A DNA stretch of 64,000 nucleotides from Entomohabitans teleogrylli (lineage in GTDB: Bacteria; Pseudomonadota; Gammaproteobacteria; Enterobacterales; Enterobacteriaceae). The stretch spans positions 112,143 through 176,142 of the forward strand of contig NZ_LLXO01000015.1 of NCBI RefSeq assembly GCF_001484765.1, in the 5' to 3' direction. The notes under the pieces were generated by a model, which did no database searches, had not been told where the DNA came from, and saw only the letters and a program-made list of their open reading frames with translations. This document shows, one piece after another, positions 46,552-55,632 of the stretch. Each line of letters opens with the position of its first letter. The stretch's first letter is position 1. The translations under genes and the position numbers were made by a program.

Positions 46552-49500
46552 TTAGCCAATTGTCATCAGGCTTGCATTGCCTCCTGCGGCGGCGGTATTC
46601 ACACTCAGAGAGCGTTCATGGTAGAGGCGCTCCAGCAGCAGGTTAGTTTCACCGCGAGCGAAGCCCTGGACCGAAACGATAGCACCGTCGCGGGCGGCGA
46701 CCTGCGCGCATAGTTCACGCAACTGGTCGGAATCCCCGTGGTAAATCACGGCGTCGAACGGTTGGCTCATCAGCGCCGGGCGAGCGGCGAACACGATACG
46801 CCGGGCAACTTCCGCCGGCAGGCGTTTGGCCAAAGCCCGGTAGTCGTTGTCATCCGGCCACAGGATCTGGCTACCGACGCTGGTGACCGCGGCCACCTGT
46901 ACCAGGCGGTCTTCATCGCTGTCGGCGATACACAGCACCCGCTCCCGGGGGAGCAGCAGATAGGTGTTTTTCTCACCGGTCGGGCCCGGCAACAGGCGCT
47001 GTTTACCGCTTTGCGCCTGGGCGGCGAACGCGATACACAGGTCGTGTAGCGACGGTTGCTGCTGTTGCGCCCAGACCGTCAGCGCCTGGTGCGCGCTCTG
47101 CAGCGGCTCCTGAAGGCTGGCATCCACGGCAAATCCGCGATCCTGGCGAGCGAAGGTATTCACCAGCGCGTCCTGCGGGCGGTTAGCCAACAGACGGTAC
47201 AGATACAGCGGGCCGCCGGCCTTAGGCCCGGTACCGGAAAGGCCTTCGCCGCCGAACGGCTGAACGCCGACCACCGCGCCTACCATATTGCGGTTAACAT
47301 ACATGTTGCCGACATGGGCGGCGCCGGTCACCTGAGCGATGGTCTCGTCAATACGCGTGTGGACGCCGAGCGTCAGCCCATAGCCTGCGGCGTTGATCTG
47401 GCGAACCAGGTCATGCAACTGGCTGCGCGAGTAGCGCACGACATGCAGAACCGGGCCGAAAACCTCGCGCTTCATTTCGTCAAACGATTCCAGCTCGATC
47501 AGTGTAGGCGGTACAAAGGTGCCGCTTTGCCAGGCTTTGCTATCCTCGCTGTTATTGAAGGCCGCCTGGAATACGCTGCGGCCTTTGGCACGCATCTGTT
47601 CGATATGGCGCTCAATATTTTCCCGGGCTTCATTATCGATTACCGGGCCAATGTCGACATTCAGACGTCCGGGGTTGCCCATCCGGCACTCTTCCATGGC
47701 GCCGCGCAGCATAGTCAGCGTATGTTCGGCGATATCTTCCTGCAGGCACAAAACCCGCAGCGCGGAACAGCGCTGTCCGGCGCTGTCGAAGGCGGAGGCC
47801 ACCACATCCACCACCACCTGTTCGGTAAGAGCGGAAGAGTCAACGATCATCGCATTAAGACCGCCGGTTTCGGCGATGAGCGGCGTTGGTCTTCCCTGGG
47901 GGTCGAGGCGATTAGCGATATTGCGCTGTAGCAGGGTGGCGACTTCGGTCGAACCGGTAAACATCACGCCGCGTACCCGGTCATCGCTGGTGAGTGCGGC
48001 GCCCACGGTTTCGCCGCGCCCGGGCAGTAGCTGAACGACCCCCGGCGGTACCCCGGCTTCCATCAGAATAGCGACGCCCTGGGCGGCGATCAGCGGGGTC
48101 TGCTCCGCGGGTTTTGCCAGCACGCTGTTTCCGGCGGCCAGCGCGGCGGCAATCTGGCCGGTAAAAATAGCCAGCGGGAAGTTCCACGGGCTGATGCACA
48201 CTACCGGCCCCAGCGGGCGATGAGTCTCATTATCGAAATCGTCGCGTACCTGGGCGGCGTAATAGCGCAGGAAGTCCACCGCTTCGCGCACTTCGGCAAT
48301 CGCGTTAGCGAACGTTTTACCCGCTTCGCGGACCAGAATGCCGATCAGCGTCTGGATCTGATCTTCCATTAGCACCGCGGCGCGCTCCAGAATAGCGGCG
48401 CGTTCCTGCGGTGGAGTAGCGAACCAGATGGGAGCCTGGTTAACGGCGCTGTCGAGCGCGGTGACCACTTCTTCTGGCGTCGCTTCGCGGACGTAGCCGA
48501 CGGTGTCCGTGGCTTCCGCCGGGTTGATCACCGGTTGCATGTCGCCATCCGGTACCGGAACTTCGAGGATCGGTTTGGCCAGCCATTTCTGCCCGGCGCT
48601 GCTCAGCAGGGCAGAGGAGAGAGAGGCGAGGCGATGTTCATTGGCCAGATCCAGCCCGGCGGAGTTGGCGCGTCCGGCGCCATACAGATCGCGCGGCAGG
48701 GGAATTTTCGGGTGCGGCAGACCGGGAATACCTTCCTGGCTGGCCAGCTTATCCACCGCTTTGACCGGATCGGCAACCAGTTCATCCAGCGGCAGGCTGG
48801 CGTCGGCAATGCGGTTAACAAATGAGGTGTTGGCGCCGTTTTCCAGCAGTCGGCGCACCAGATAGGCCAGTAGGGTTTCGTGTGTCCCCACCGGTGCGTA
48901 GATACGACACGGGCGGTTCAGTTTACCATCCGCCACTTTACCGACCACCTGCTCGTAGAGCGGCTCTCCCATGCCGTGCAGGCACTGGAACTCGTACTGA
49001 CCAGGATAGTAGTTTTGCCCGGCCAGATGGTAAATCGCCGCCAGAGTATGGGCGTTATGGGTAGCGAACTGCGGGTAAATCAGGTTCGGTACCGCCAGCA
49101 GTTTTTTAGCGCAGGCCAGATAGGATACGTCGGTATACACTTTGCGGGTGTAGACCGGGTAGCCTTGCAGCCCATCCATCTGGGCGCGTTTGACTTCGCT
49201 GTCCCAGTAGGCGCCTTTGACCAGACGGATCATCAGGCGACGGCGACTGCGGGTAGCGAGATCGATCAGGTAATCAATAACAAACGGGCAGCGCTTCTGG
49301 TACGCCTGAATAACAAAGCCGATACCGTTCCATCCGGACAGTTCCGGTTCAAAGCACAATTTTTCCAGCAGGTCGAGGGAGATTTCCAGTCGGTCGGCCT
49401 CTTCGGCATCGATGTTGATGCCGATATCATACTGGCGCGCCAGCAGAGTAAGGGATTTCAGGCGCGGATAGAGCTCATCCATCACCCGATCGTACTGGGC

Positions 49501-50517
49501 GCGGCTATAGCGCGGGTGCAGAGCGGATAGTTTGATTGAAATCCCAGGCCCTTCATAAATCCCGCGCCCGTTGGAGGCTTTGCCAATAGCGTGGATCGCC
49601 TGCTGGTAGGAGACCATATATGCCTGCGCGTCCGCCGCCGTCAGCGCGGCTTCGCCGAGCATGTCATAAGAGTAGCGAAAGCCTTTGTCTTCCAGTTTGC
49701 GGGCGTTGGCCAGCGCTTCGGCGATGGTCTCTCCGGTGACAAACTGCTCGCCCATCAGGCGCATCGCCATATCCACCCCTTTGCGGATCAGCGGTTCGCC
49801 ACTCTTGCCGATAATCCGGTTCAGCGAGCGGGAGAGGTTGGCTTCGTTGTGGGTGGAGACCAGGCGTCCGGTAAACAGCAGTCCCCAGGTGGCGGCGTTA
49901 ACAAACAGCGACGGGCTACGGCCTATATGCGACTGCCAGTTACCGTTGCTGATTTTGTCGCGGATCAGCGCGTCGCGGGTCGCTTTGTCGGGAATACGCA
50001 GCAGCGCTTCCGCCAGGCACATCAGCGCCACGCCTTCCTGAGAGGACAGCGAAAATTCCTGCAGCAGGTTTTGCACCATTCCGGCGCGTCCGCCCGCACT
50101 CTTTTGGTTCCTCAGCTTATCCGCCAGTTGCCAGGCGAGTTTGTGGGTTTGTTCCGCCAGCGGCGGCGCCAGGCGTGCCTGTTCAAGAATCATGGGCACC
50201 GCATCGGTTTCCGGGCGTCGCCATGCTGCGGTGATGGCGGAACGGCTGACCGACTGCGGGAGGATCTGTTCCGCAAACTCCAGGAAAGGCTGGTGGGGTT
50301 CATCCACGGCGCCTGTCGGCTCTTCCCCTTCATTCGCGGCGCCGGCAAGGATTGCTGGCAGCTCCGGCAATATGTCATCATTTTCCAGATGTTCAAGATA
50401 ATTGAATATCGCCTGCTTGATCAGCCAGTGTGGTGTGCGGTCAATTCTGGCGGCTGCAGATTTAATGCGATCCCGGGTCGCTTCATCCAGCTTTACACCC
50501 ATGGTCGTCGTCCCCAT
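46552..50517 (-). CDS. putA: PutA, trifunctional proline utilisation enzyme and repressor
   Basis: Oxidises proline to glutamate at the membrane (FAD proline dehydrogenase, then NAD P5C dehydrogenase) and represses putA/putP when proline is scarce. 1321 residues (E. coli 1320). The N-terminal ribbon-helix-helix 'GTTTMGVKLDEATRDRIKSAA' (2-22) binds DNA. The PRODH barrel covers about 260-610; the aldehyde dehydrogenase domain has 'AETGGLNAMIVDSS' near 880 and catalytic Cys in 'FDSAGQRCSALRV' near 917; the C-terminal domain ends 'NTAAAGGNASLMTIG'. I chose 50517 to match E. coli MGTTTMG. Confidence 0.98.
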   Translation of the reverse strand: MGTTTMGVKLDEATRDRIKSAAARIDRTPHWLIKQAIFNYLEHLENDDILPELPAILAGAANEGEEPTGAVDEPHQPFLEFAEQILPQSVSRSAITAAWRRPETDAVPMILEQARLAPPLAEQTHKLAWQLADKLRNQKSAGGRAGMVQNLLQEFSLSSQEGVALMCLAEALLRIPDKATRDALIRDKISNGNWQSHIGRSPSLFVNAATWGLLFTGRLVSTHNEANLSRSLNRIIGKSGEPLIRKGVDMAMRLMGEQFVTGETIAEALANARKLEDKGFRYSYDMLGEAALTAADAQAYMVSYQQAIHAIGKASNGRGIYEGPGISIKLSALHPRYSRAQYDRVMDELYPRLKSLTLLARQYDIGINIDAEEADRLEISLDLLEKLCFEPELSGWNGIGFVIQAYQKRCPFVIDYLIDLATRSRRRLMIRLVKGAYWDSEVKRAQMDGLQGYPVYTRKVYTDVSYLACAKKLLAVPNLIYPQFATHNAHTLAAIYHLAGQNYYPGQYEFQCLHGMGEPLYEQVVGKVADGKLNRPCRIYAPVGTHETLLAYLVRRLLENGANTSFVNRIADASLPLDELVADPVKAVDKLASQEGIPGLPHPKIPLPRDLYGAGRANSAGLDLANEHRLASLSSALLSSAGQKWLAKPILEVPVPDGDMQPVINPAEATDTVGYVREATPEEVVTALDSAVNQAPIWFATPPQERAAILERAAVLMEDQIQTLIGILVREAGKTFANAIAEVREAVDFLRYYAAQVRDDFDNETHRPLGPVVCISPWNFPLAIFTGQIAAALAAGNSVLAKPAEQTPLIAAQGVAILMEAGVPPGVVQLLPGRGETVGAALTSDDRVRGVMFTGSTEVATLLQRNIANRLDPQGRPTPLIAETGGLNAMIVDSSALTEQVVVDVVASAFDSAGQRCSALRVLCLQEDIAEHTLTMLRGAMEECRMGNPGRLNVDIGPVIDNEARENIERHIEQMRAKGRSVFQAAFNNSEDSKAWQSGTFVPPTLIELESFDEMKREVFGPVLHVVRYSRSQLHDLVRQINAAGYGLTLGVHTRIDETIAQVTGAAHVGNMYVNRNMVGAVVGVQPFGGEGLSGTGPKAGGPLYLYRLLANRPQDALVNTFARQDRGFAVDASLQEPLQSAHQALTVWAQQQQPSLHDLCIAFAAQAQSGKQRLLPGPTGEKNTYLLLPRERVLCIADSDEDRLVQVAAVTSVGSQILWPDDNDYRALAKRLPAEVARRIVFAARPALMSQPFDAVIYHGDSDQLRELCAQVAARDGAIVSVQGFARGETNLLLERLYHERSLSVNTAAAGGNASLMTIG

Positions 50518-50935
50518 GCCTGTACTCCTGTTATGCGTTGTATGTTGGTTGTGCCATGGAATATCTACCATGTTGCAACTTTGTGCAACCTTGTTAAATG
50601 TGATGTGGCTTGCAAGCCTGAAAATGAATGAAATGTTAAATAAAAAATCAGGCATCAATCTTGCTGTTAATTTTTGCCGGGACTGTTTTTTCTGATCTGG
50701 TTAACGTTTTTAACAGGTGCAACCGGGAAAAACGTGAGCAAGTGCAACCTGAAGAATTTTTTTATTTCGTTGCGGAAAAATAACCTGTAAATGGAGTGTT
50801 AAATCGATTGTGAATGGCAAGGGCTTGCGGCACGATAGTACCGCTTTGCAACGACAATAACGTGAAACGCCCCGTTCCGGCGTTTCCTGACCGGCTACCG
50901 CTGATGGTCCGGCACCATGATCTGGAGAATTTTAG
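50518..50935. promoter_or_regulatory. putA-putP control region with five PutA hexamers
   Basis: 418-base divergent region. The PutA operator core GTTGCA (or its complement TGCAAC) occurs at 50572-50577, 50584-50589, 50718-50723, 50743-50748 and 50847-50852. E. coli also has five such sites, so the repression geometry appears conserved. The first two form an inverted pair near putA; the others are nearer putP. Confidence 0.85.
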
Positions 50936-52444
50936 ATGGCAATGAGTACACCGATGCTGGTGACTTTCCTCGTATATATTTTTGGCATGATACTGATAGG
51001 GTTTATTGCATGGCGTTCCACCAAAAACTTTGATGATTATATCCTCGGCGGCCGCAGCCTGGGGCCTGTTGTCACGGCACTGTCGGCAGGGGCGTCGGAT
51101 ATGAGCGGCTGGTTGCTGATGGGGCTACCGGGGGCGATTTTTCTGTCCGGTATTTCGGAAAGCTGGATTGCTATCGGGCTGATCCTTGGCGCATGGGTAA
51201 ACTGGAAGCTGGTTGCCGGGCGTTTGCGGGTCCACACCGAGGCCAACAATAACGCGCTGACGCTTCCGGATTACTTTACCGGGCGCTTTGAGGATAACAG
51301 CCGCCTGCTGCGGATCATTTCCGCGCTGGTCATTCTGCTGTTTTTCACCATCTACTGCGCTTCCGGCATTGTGGCTGGCGCGCGTCTGTTTGAAAGCACT
51401 TTCGGTATGAGTTATGAAACCGCGCTGTGGGCCGGGGCGGCGGCGACGATTCTCTACACCTTTATCGGCGGTTTTCTGGCGGTGAGCTGGACCGACACGG
51501 TACAGGCCAGCCTGATGATTTTTGCTCTGATTCTTACCCCGGTGATTGTCATTCTCGCCGTTGGCGGTATGGGTGACGCCATGGAGGTCATCAAACAAAA
51601 AAGTGTTGAGAACGTCGACATGATGAAGGGGCTGAATCTGGTAGCCATCATTTCGCTGATGGGCTGGGGGCTGGGTTATTTTGGTCAACCGCATATTCTG
51701 GCGCGCTTTATGGCGGCGGATTCGCACCATACGATTATCAGCGCCCGGCGCATCAGTATGACATGGATGATTCTGTGTCTGGGCGGCGCGGTTGCGGTCG
51801 GTTTCTTCGGCATCGCCTATTTTAATACCCATCCTGAAGTGGCTGGCGCGGTTAACCAGAACGGCGAGCGGGTGTTTATTGAACTGGCGCAAATTCTTTT
51901 TAATCCGTGGATTGCCGGGATCCTGCTTTCCGCTATCCTGGCGGCGGTTATGTCCACCCTGAGCTGTCAGCTACTGGTGTGCTCCAGTGCGATAACCGAG
52001 GATCTCTACAAAGCGTTTCTGCGTAAAAATGCCAGCCAGACTGAGCTGGTATGGGTAGGGCGCGTGATGGTGCTGGTGGTGGCGCTGGTGGCGATTGCCC
52101 TGGCGGCCAATCCGGAAAACCGCGTGCTGGGGCTGGTCAGCTACGCCTGGGCGGGGTTTGGCGCCGCGTTTGGTCCGGTGGTGCTGTTCTCCGTCATGTG
52201 GTCGCGTATGACGCGCAACGGCGCGCTGGCCGGTATGATTATTGGCGCCGCGACGGTACTTATCTGGAAACAGTTCGCGTGGCTGGGGCTGTATGAAATT
52301 ATCCCCGGCTTTATTTTCGGCAGTCTGGGCATTGTGGTAGTCAGTCTGCTGGGCAGAGCGCCGTCGGCGTCGATACAACGGCGTTTTGCGCAGGCCGATG
52401 AACATTATCAAACCCCGCGCCAGGCGGCGGTGCCGGTGGAATAG
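50936..52444 (+). CDS. putP: PutP, sodium/proline symporter
   Basis: Inner-membrane Na+-coupled proline importer of the SSS family (LeuT fold, 13 helices). 502 residues, the E. coli length. 'ALSAGASDMSGWLLMGLPGA' (residues ~48-67) contains Asp55 and the Ser57 region used for Na+ and proline. 'ILAAVMSTLSCQLLVCSSAI' in helix 9 (about 333-352) has the second Na+ site residues. The start MAMSTPM follows GGAG. Confidence 0.97.
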   Translation: MAMSTPMLVTFLVYIFGMILIGFIAWRSTKNFDDYILGGRSLGPVVTALSAGASDMSGWLLMGLPGAIFLSGISESWIAIGLILGAWVNWKLVAGRLRVHTEANNNALTLPDYFTGRFEDNSRLLRIISALVILLFFTIYCASGIVAGARLFESTFGMSYETALWAGAAATILYTFIGGFLAVSWTDTVQASLMIFALILTPVIVILAVGGMGDAMEVIKQKSVENVDMMKGLNLVAIISLMGWGLGYFGQPHILARFMAADSHHTIISARRISMTWMILCLGGAVAVGFFGIAYFNTHPEVAGAVNQNGERVFIELAQILFNPWIAGILLSAILAAVMSTLSCQLLVCSSAITEDLYKAFLRKNASQTELVWVGRVMVLVVALVAIALAANPENRVLGLVSYAWAGFGAAFGPVVLFSVMWSRMTRNGALAGMIIGAATVLIWKQFAWLGLYEIIPGFIFGSLGIVVVSLLGRAPSASIQRRFAQADEHYQTPRQAAVPVE

Positions 52445-52460
52445 TCCATCCGGTTGGTAA

Positions 52461-52493
52461 AAAGCGGTGTGCTGTGGAGCACGCCGTTTTTTT
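52461..52493 (+). terminator. Terminator after putP
   Basis: The stem CGGTGTGCT (52465-52473) / AGCACGCCG (52478-52486), with one G-U pair, is followed by seven T residues. Confidence 0.92.
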
Positions 52494-53049
52494 ACTGACT
52501 AACGGTAATCTGCCGTTCGGTTACGCTAATACAGCGCAATATCCCGTGGCATCACATTTTTACATTAGCATTTGAAATAATTCATTGCCCTAATCATCAG
52601 GTTGATATATTTCTGTAATATCTCTATGCGACAACCAGATGGCAGTCAGGACGCCACGGTCGTAAACTTTAAGTGAAAATTATGTTGCGTTTTTGATAAT
52701 TTTTGATGTACTTAAAGCACAGGCAGTATTTCCCGGCAGTGACTGTAGTTTCACTATGGAGAGCGCGGATGCCAGAGAGTTGTACCAGAATTTATGATAA
52801 CCAACACCCAACCTCCCGGCGCGGAGAGCACTCCACCGGCAACGCCTTCTTCTCTCTTCTGAAATTCCCTTTGACAACACAGCAACCCGATACCAGGGCG
52901 GGCAGCGGTGCGCGTAGCCGTTGCTCCGTTCTTTTCCAACCGGCAGTCAGTGGCTTAAAAGGAAGCCAAATCTCATCCGTTAGTGCGCATCATCGCACTG
53001 TGCTGGCAGCGACAGTGCGGTTAATGAAACCAACATTAAGGTGCCATCC
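52494..53049. other. Long phoH leader and promoter region
   Basis: 556 bases without a credible gene; E. coli carries efeUOB between putP and phoH. CTGTAAT (52613-52619), CTATGCG (52624-52630) and CCAGATG (52635-52641) have the 11-bp spacing of Pho-box units, but only the first fits CTGTCAT well. A perfect 8-bp stem, 52994-53001 with 53012-53019, sits 30 bp before the phoH start. Confidence 0.45.
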
Positions 53050-53838
53050 ATGGGAAGACAAAAAGCAGTGATCAAAGCCCGCCGTGAAGCAAGACGCCTG
53101 CTGAGACGGGATTCACGCAGCCACAAGCAGCGTGAAGAAGAATCGGTCACCACGCTTGTGCATATGGGGGGAGTTGAAGCAATCGGCATGGCCCGGGACA
53201 GCCGGGATACCACGCCTGTGGAAGCGCGTAACGAAGCCCAGCAGCGCTATCTTCACGCTATAGAAAGCAAACAACTGGTATTTGCCACTGGTGAAGCCGG
53301 CTGTGGTAAGACGTTTATCAGTGCGGCGAAAGCCGCGGAGGCCCTGATACATAAGGATGTGGACAGGATCATCGTGACGCGTCCTGTCCTGCAGGCTGAT
53401 GAAGATCTCGGCTTTCTGCCCGGCGATATTTCGGAGAAGTTCGCACCCTATTTTCGCCCGGTTTACGATGTGTTGGTGCGTCGCCTTGGCGCATCTTTTA
53501 TGCAGTACTGCCTGCGTCCGGAGATTGGCAAAGTGGAAATCGCGCCCTTTGCCTATATGCGCGGGCGTACGTTCGAGAACGCGTTTGTCATTCTGGATGA
53601 GGCGCAGAATGTCACCGCAGCCCAGATGAAGATGTTTCTTACCCGCCTCGGGGAGAACGTGACGGTGATCGTTAACGGGGATATTACCCAGTGCGATCTT
53701 CCTGCCGGCGTCCCTTCAGGTCTGAGCGATGCGCTGGCTCGCTTTGAAGAGGATGAGATGGTGGGCGTGGTGCGTTTCGGCAAAGATGACTGTGTGCGAT
53801 CGGCGCTGTGTCAGCGCACGCTGCACGCTTATGGTTGA
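53050..53838 (+). CDS. phoH: PhoH, P-loop ATPase
   Basis: Cytosolic ATP-binding protein of the phosphate-starvation inducible family, probably RNA-linked. 262 residues from ATG 53050 ('MGRQKAVIKARREARRLLRR', very basic). Walker A 'GEAGCGKTF' at 81-89, Walker B 'FVILDEAQN' near 178-186, and 'VNGDITQCDLP' near 208 as the sensor strand. The reference E. coli entry is longer at the N-terminus; here a stop closes the frame just upstream, so only the short form is possible. Confidence 0.94.
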   Translation: MGRQKAVIKARREARRLLRRDSRSHKQREEESVTTLVHMGGVEAIGMARDSRDTTPVEARNEAQQRYLHAIESKQLVFATGEAGCGKTFISAAKAAEALIHKDVDRIIVTRPVLQADEDLGFLPGDISEKFAPYFRPVYDVLVRRLGASFMQYCLRPEIGKVEIAPFAYMRGRTFENAFVILDEAQNVTAAQMKMFLTRLGENVTVIVNGDITQCDLPAGVPSGLSDALARFEEDEMVGVVRFGKDDCVRSALCQRTLHAYG

Positions 53839-53856
53839 GTTTTTACATGCTGCTAT

Positions 53857-53886
53857 AAAGCCCGGAATTTCCGGGCTTTGTTTTTT
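53857..53886 (+). terminator. Terminator after phoH
   Basis: A 10-bp stem (53857-53866 with 53870-53879) with an ATT loop is followed by GTTTTTT. Confidence 0.92.
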
Positions 53887-53997
53887 GTGCCGGTAGGAGC
53901 AGTCGATATAACATAAATGGAGCGAGCGCATTGCCGGAACGGGTCTGGCTGGAGAGAATAGCGGCAGCGATACGCTGAACAACGCCGGGAGCCAGGA

Positions 53998-54627
53998 ATG
54001 AGCAATTTTTTCGAATCGCCTTTTAAAGGGGTGACGCTGGATAAGCAAGTGACTAATCCGAACATCATTGTTGGGCGCTATAGCTACTATTCGGGCTATT
54101 ACCATGGGCACGGTTTTGATGACTGCGCGCGCTATCTGCTGCCGGATGCCGGCGTGGACAGATTAATCATCGGAAGCTTTTGTTCGATTGGTTCAGGCGC
54201 GGCATTTATTATGGCCGGCAATCAGGGACATCGCCATGACTGGATAAGTACGTTCCCTTTTTACTGGATGCCGGATGTTGCGGTTTTTGCAGGGGCAAGT
54301 AATGGGTATCAACCTGCCGGGGATACTGTTATTGGCAATGATGTCTGGATTGGTTCCGAAGCGATTATTTTGCCCGGCATAAAGGTTGGCGATGGCGCAG
54401 TGATTGGTACGCGGGCTCTGGTGACCCGGGACGTAGAGCCTTATACCATTGTGGGCGGCAATCCGGCGCAAGTGATCCGCAAGCGCTTTGAGGATATGAC
54501 TATCGATAAGCTACTGGAAATGAAGTGGTGGGATTGGCCGGAAGAAAAGTTATCACCGGCGATCCCACTACTGAGCAGCGGTGATATTGATGGTTTATAC
54601 CGGTATTGGCTGGAGAGAGTTCGGTGA
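53998..54627 (+). CDS. CatB-type xenobiotic acetyltransferase
   Basis: 209-residue left-handed beta-helix (hexapeptide) acetyltransferase. '[21 protein letters not shown]' (20-40), '[21 protein letters not shown]' (about 54-74) and '[20 protein letters not shown]' (about 108-127) match type B chloramphenicol acetyltransferases closely; the catalytic His is His78 in '[10 protein letters not shown]'. '[12 protein letters not shown]' is the acetyl-CoA end. No integron attC site, insertion sequence or inverted terminal repeats flank it, so it looks like a resident chromosomal gene. Whether it acetylates chloramphenicol in this host is not shown by the sequence. GGGAG lies seven bases before the start. 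Confidence 0.9.
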   Translation: MSNFFESPFKGVTLDKQVTNPNIIVGRYSYYSGYYHGHGFDDCARYLLPDAGVDRLIIGSFCSIGSGAAFIMAGNQGHRHDWISTFPFYWMPDVAVFAGASNGYQPAGDTVIGNDVWIGSEAIILPGIKVGDGAVIGTRALVTRDVEPYTIVGGNPAQVIRKRFEDMTIDKLLEMKWWDWPEEKLSPAIPLLSSGDIDGLYRYWLERVR

Positions 54628-54645
54628 GTCGGCTGATTGATGAAA

Positions 54646-55632
54646 TCATTCTGTACCTGACATATGTATATGACCAGAGGATTGCGGGTGCTCAAAAAGT
54701 GGGCCGCATCCGCGGGAAGCTATTTTCCCTGCATTATCCCGCATCAGGAACAGCGCGCTAAGCCCCTGTTGCCGGGCAAGTCTCTCTCCGGTTTCAGGGC
54801 CGGCGACCATCAGTGCCGTAGCCCAGGCATCGGCTTCTGTGCAGGTGGGGGCAACAACAGTAACCGAGGCGGGGGGGCTGACCAACGGGGCGCCACGTTG
54901 TGGATCCATGGTGTGCGACAGCCGATATCCCTGCACATTAACCCAGTGACGGTAGTCGCCAGAAGTAGCGACAGCGGCATCCTGTAATGTCAGGATGGAA
55001 TGAGTCGCTCGGCAGTTTGGGTCGGGGGCCTCGATTGCAATTGTCCATGCCTGGTTGTCAGGTCTTAGACCCTGAGCCCGCAGTTCCCCATCAATCCCGA
55101 CCAGTCCGCTCTCAATACCAAATGCGGCCAGTGTTTCCATCAAACGATCCGCGCCATATCCTTTAGCAATGCCATTCAGATCGAGCACAATAGCGCCACG
55201 TTTATGCACAATGTTGCCTTTTAACGCCAGTAATTCGTGTGCGGGTTGTCGCCGAGCTGCCATTGCTTTGCGGATATTTTCCACTTCCGCGGACTCTGTG
55301 CCAAATCCCCAGGCGCGTACGGCATCTCCCATGCCGATATCAAAGGCGCCACCCGACGCCTGACCAATAGCCAGGCCAGACTGTAGTACCCGGATGATAT
55401 CATCCGGCACGATGAGAGACTCTCCCGCTGGCAGATGATTCAGCCACATCAGGTCGCTATAGGGATTCCGGGTGGACATCTGCTCGTTGATATTGTCTAC
55501 GGCCTGCTGTAAGGCCGTCTGTACTGGCCCGGAATCATATCCTGCAGGGGCGTAGAAAAGTGCCGACCAGCGAGTTCCCATTGTTGGTCCACTGAGCGCG
55601 TATTTGATTAAATCAGTAGATATCTTCGACAT
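54646..55632 (-). CDS. ApbE-family FAD:protein FMN transferase
   Basis: Attaches FMN from FAD through a phosphoester to a Thr or Ser of a partner protein. 328 residues. 'LSGPTMGTRWSALF' near 13, 'STRNPYSDLMWLN' near 54, 'DLNGIAKGYGADRL' near 150, 'ATSGDYRHWV' near 221 and 'HTMDPQRGAPL' near 237 are the usual ApbE motifs. Most ApbE proteins are periplasmic lipoproteins, but this one shows no signal peptide or lipobox. The start overlaps the upstream flavoprotein gene by 20 bases, so it is translationally coupled and last in the operon. Its likely target is the DUF2271 protein at 57841. Confidence 0.88.
   Translation of the reverse strand: MSKISTDLIKYALSGPTMGTRWSALFYAPAGYDSGPVQTALQQAVDNINEQMSTRNPYSDLMWLNHLPAGESLIVPDDIIRVLQSGLAIGQASGGAFDIGMGDAVRAWGFGTESAEVENIRKAMAARRQPAHELLALKGNIVHKRGAIVLDLNGIAKGYGADRLMETLAAFGIESGLVGIDGELRAQGLRPDNQAWTIAIEAPDPNCRATHSILTLQDAAVATSGDYRHWVNVQGYRLSHTMDPQRGAPLVSPPASVTVVAPTCTEADAWATALMVAGPETGERLARQQGLSALFLMRDNAGKIASRGCGPLFEHPQSSGHIHMSGTE

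Noticed and set aside
47056..47931. 291-codon plus-strand open frame inside putA
   Set aside because: Antisense shadow of the conserved aldehyde dehydrogenase domain; no ribosome site and no recognisable domain.
49591..50631. 346-codon open frame on the plus strand inside putA
   Set aside because: It is antisense to putA, whose protein matches its family throughout. GC-rich codons commonly leave long antisense frames.
51125..51892. 255-codon minus-strand open frame inside putP
   Set aside because: Antisense shadow; the sequence is Gln/His/Asn-rich and low in hydrophobics as expected from reversed membrane-protein codons.
53887..54645. catB as part of an integron cassette or transposon
   Set aside because: No attC-like imperfect repeat, integrase, transposase or terminal inverted repeats at either side.
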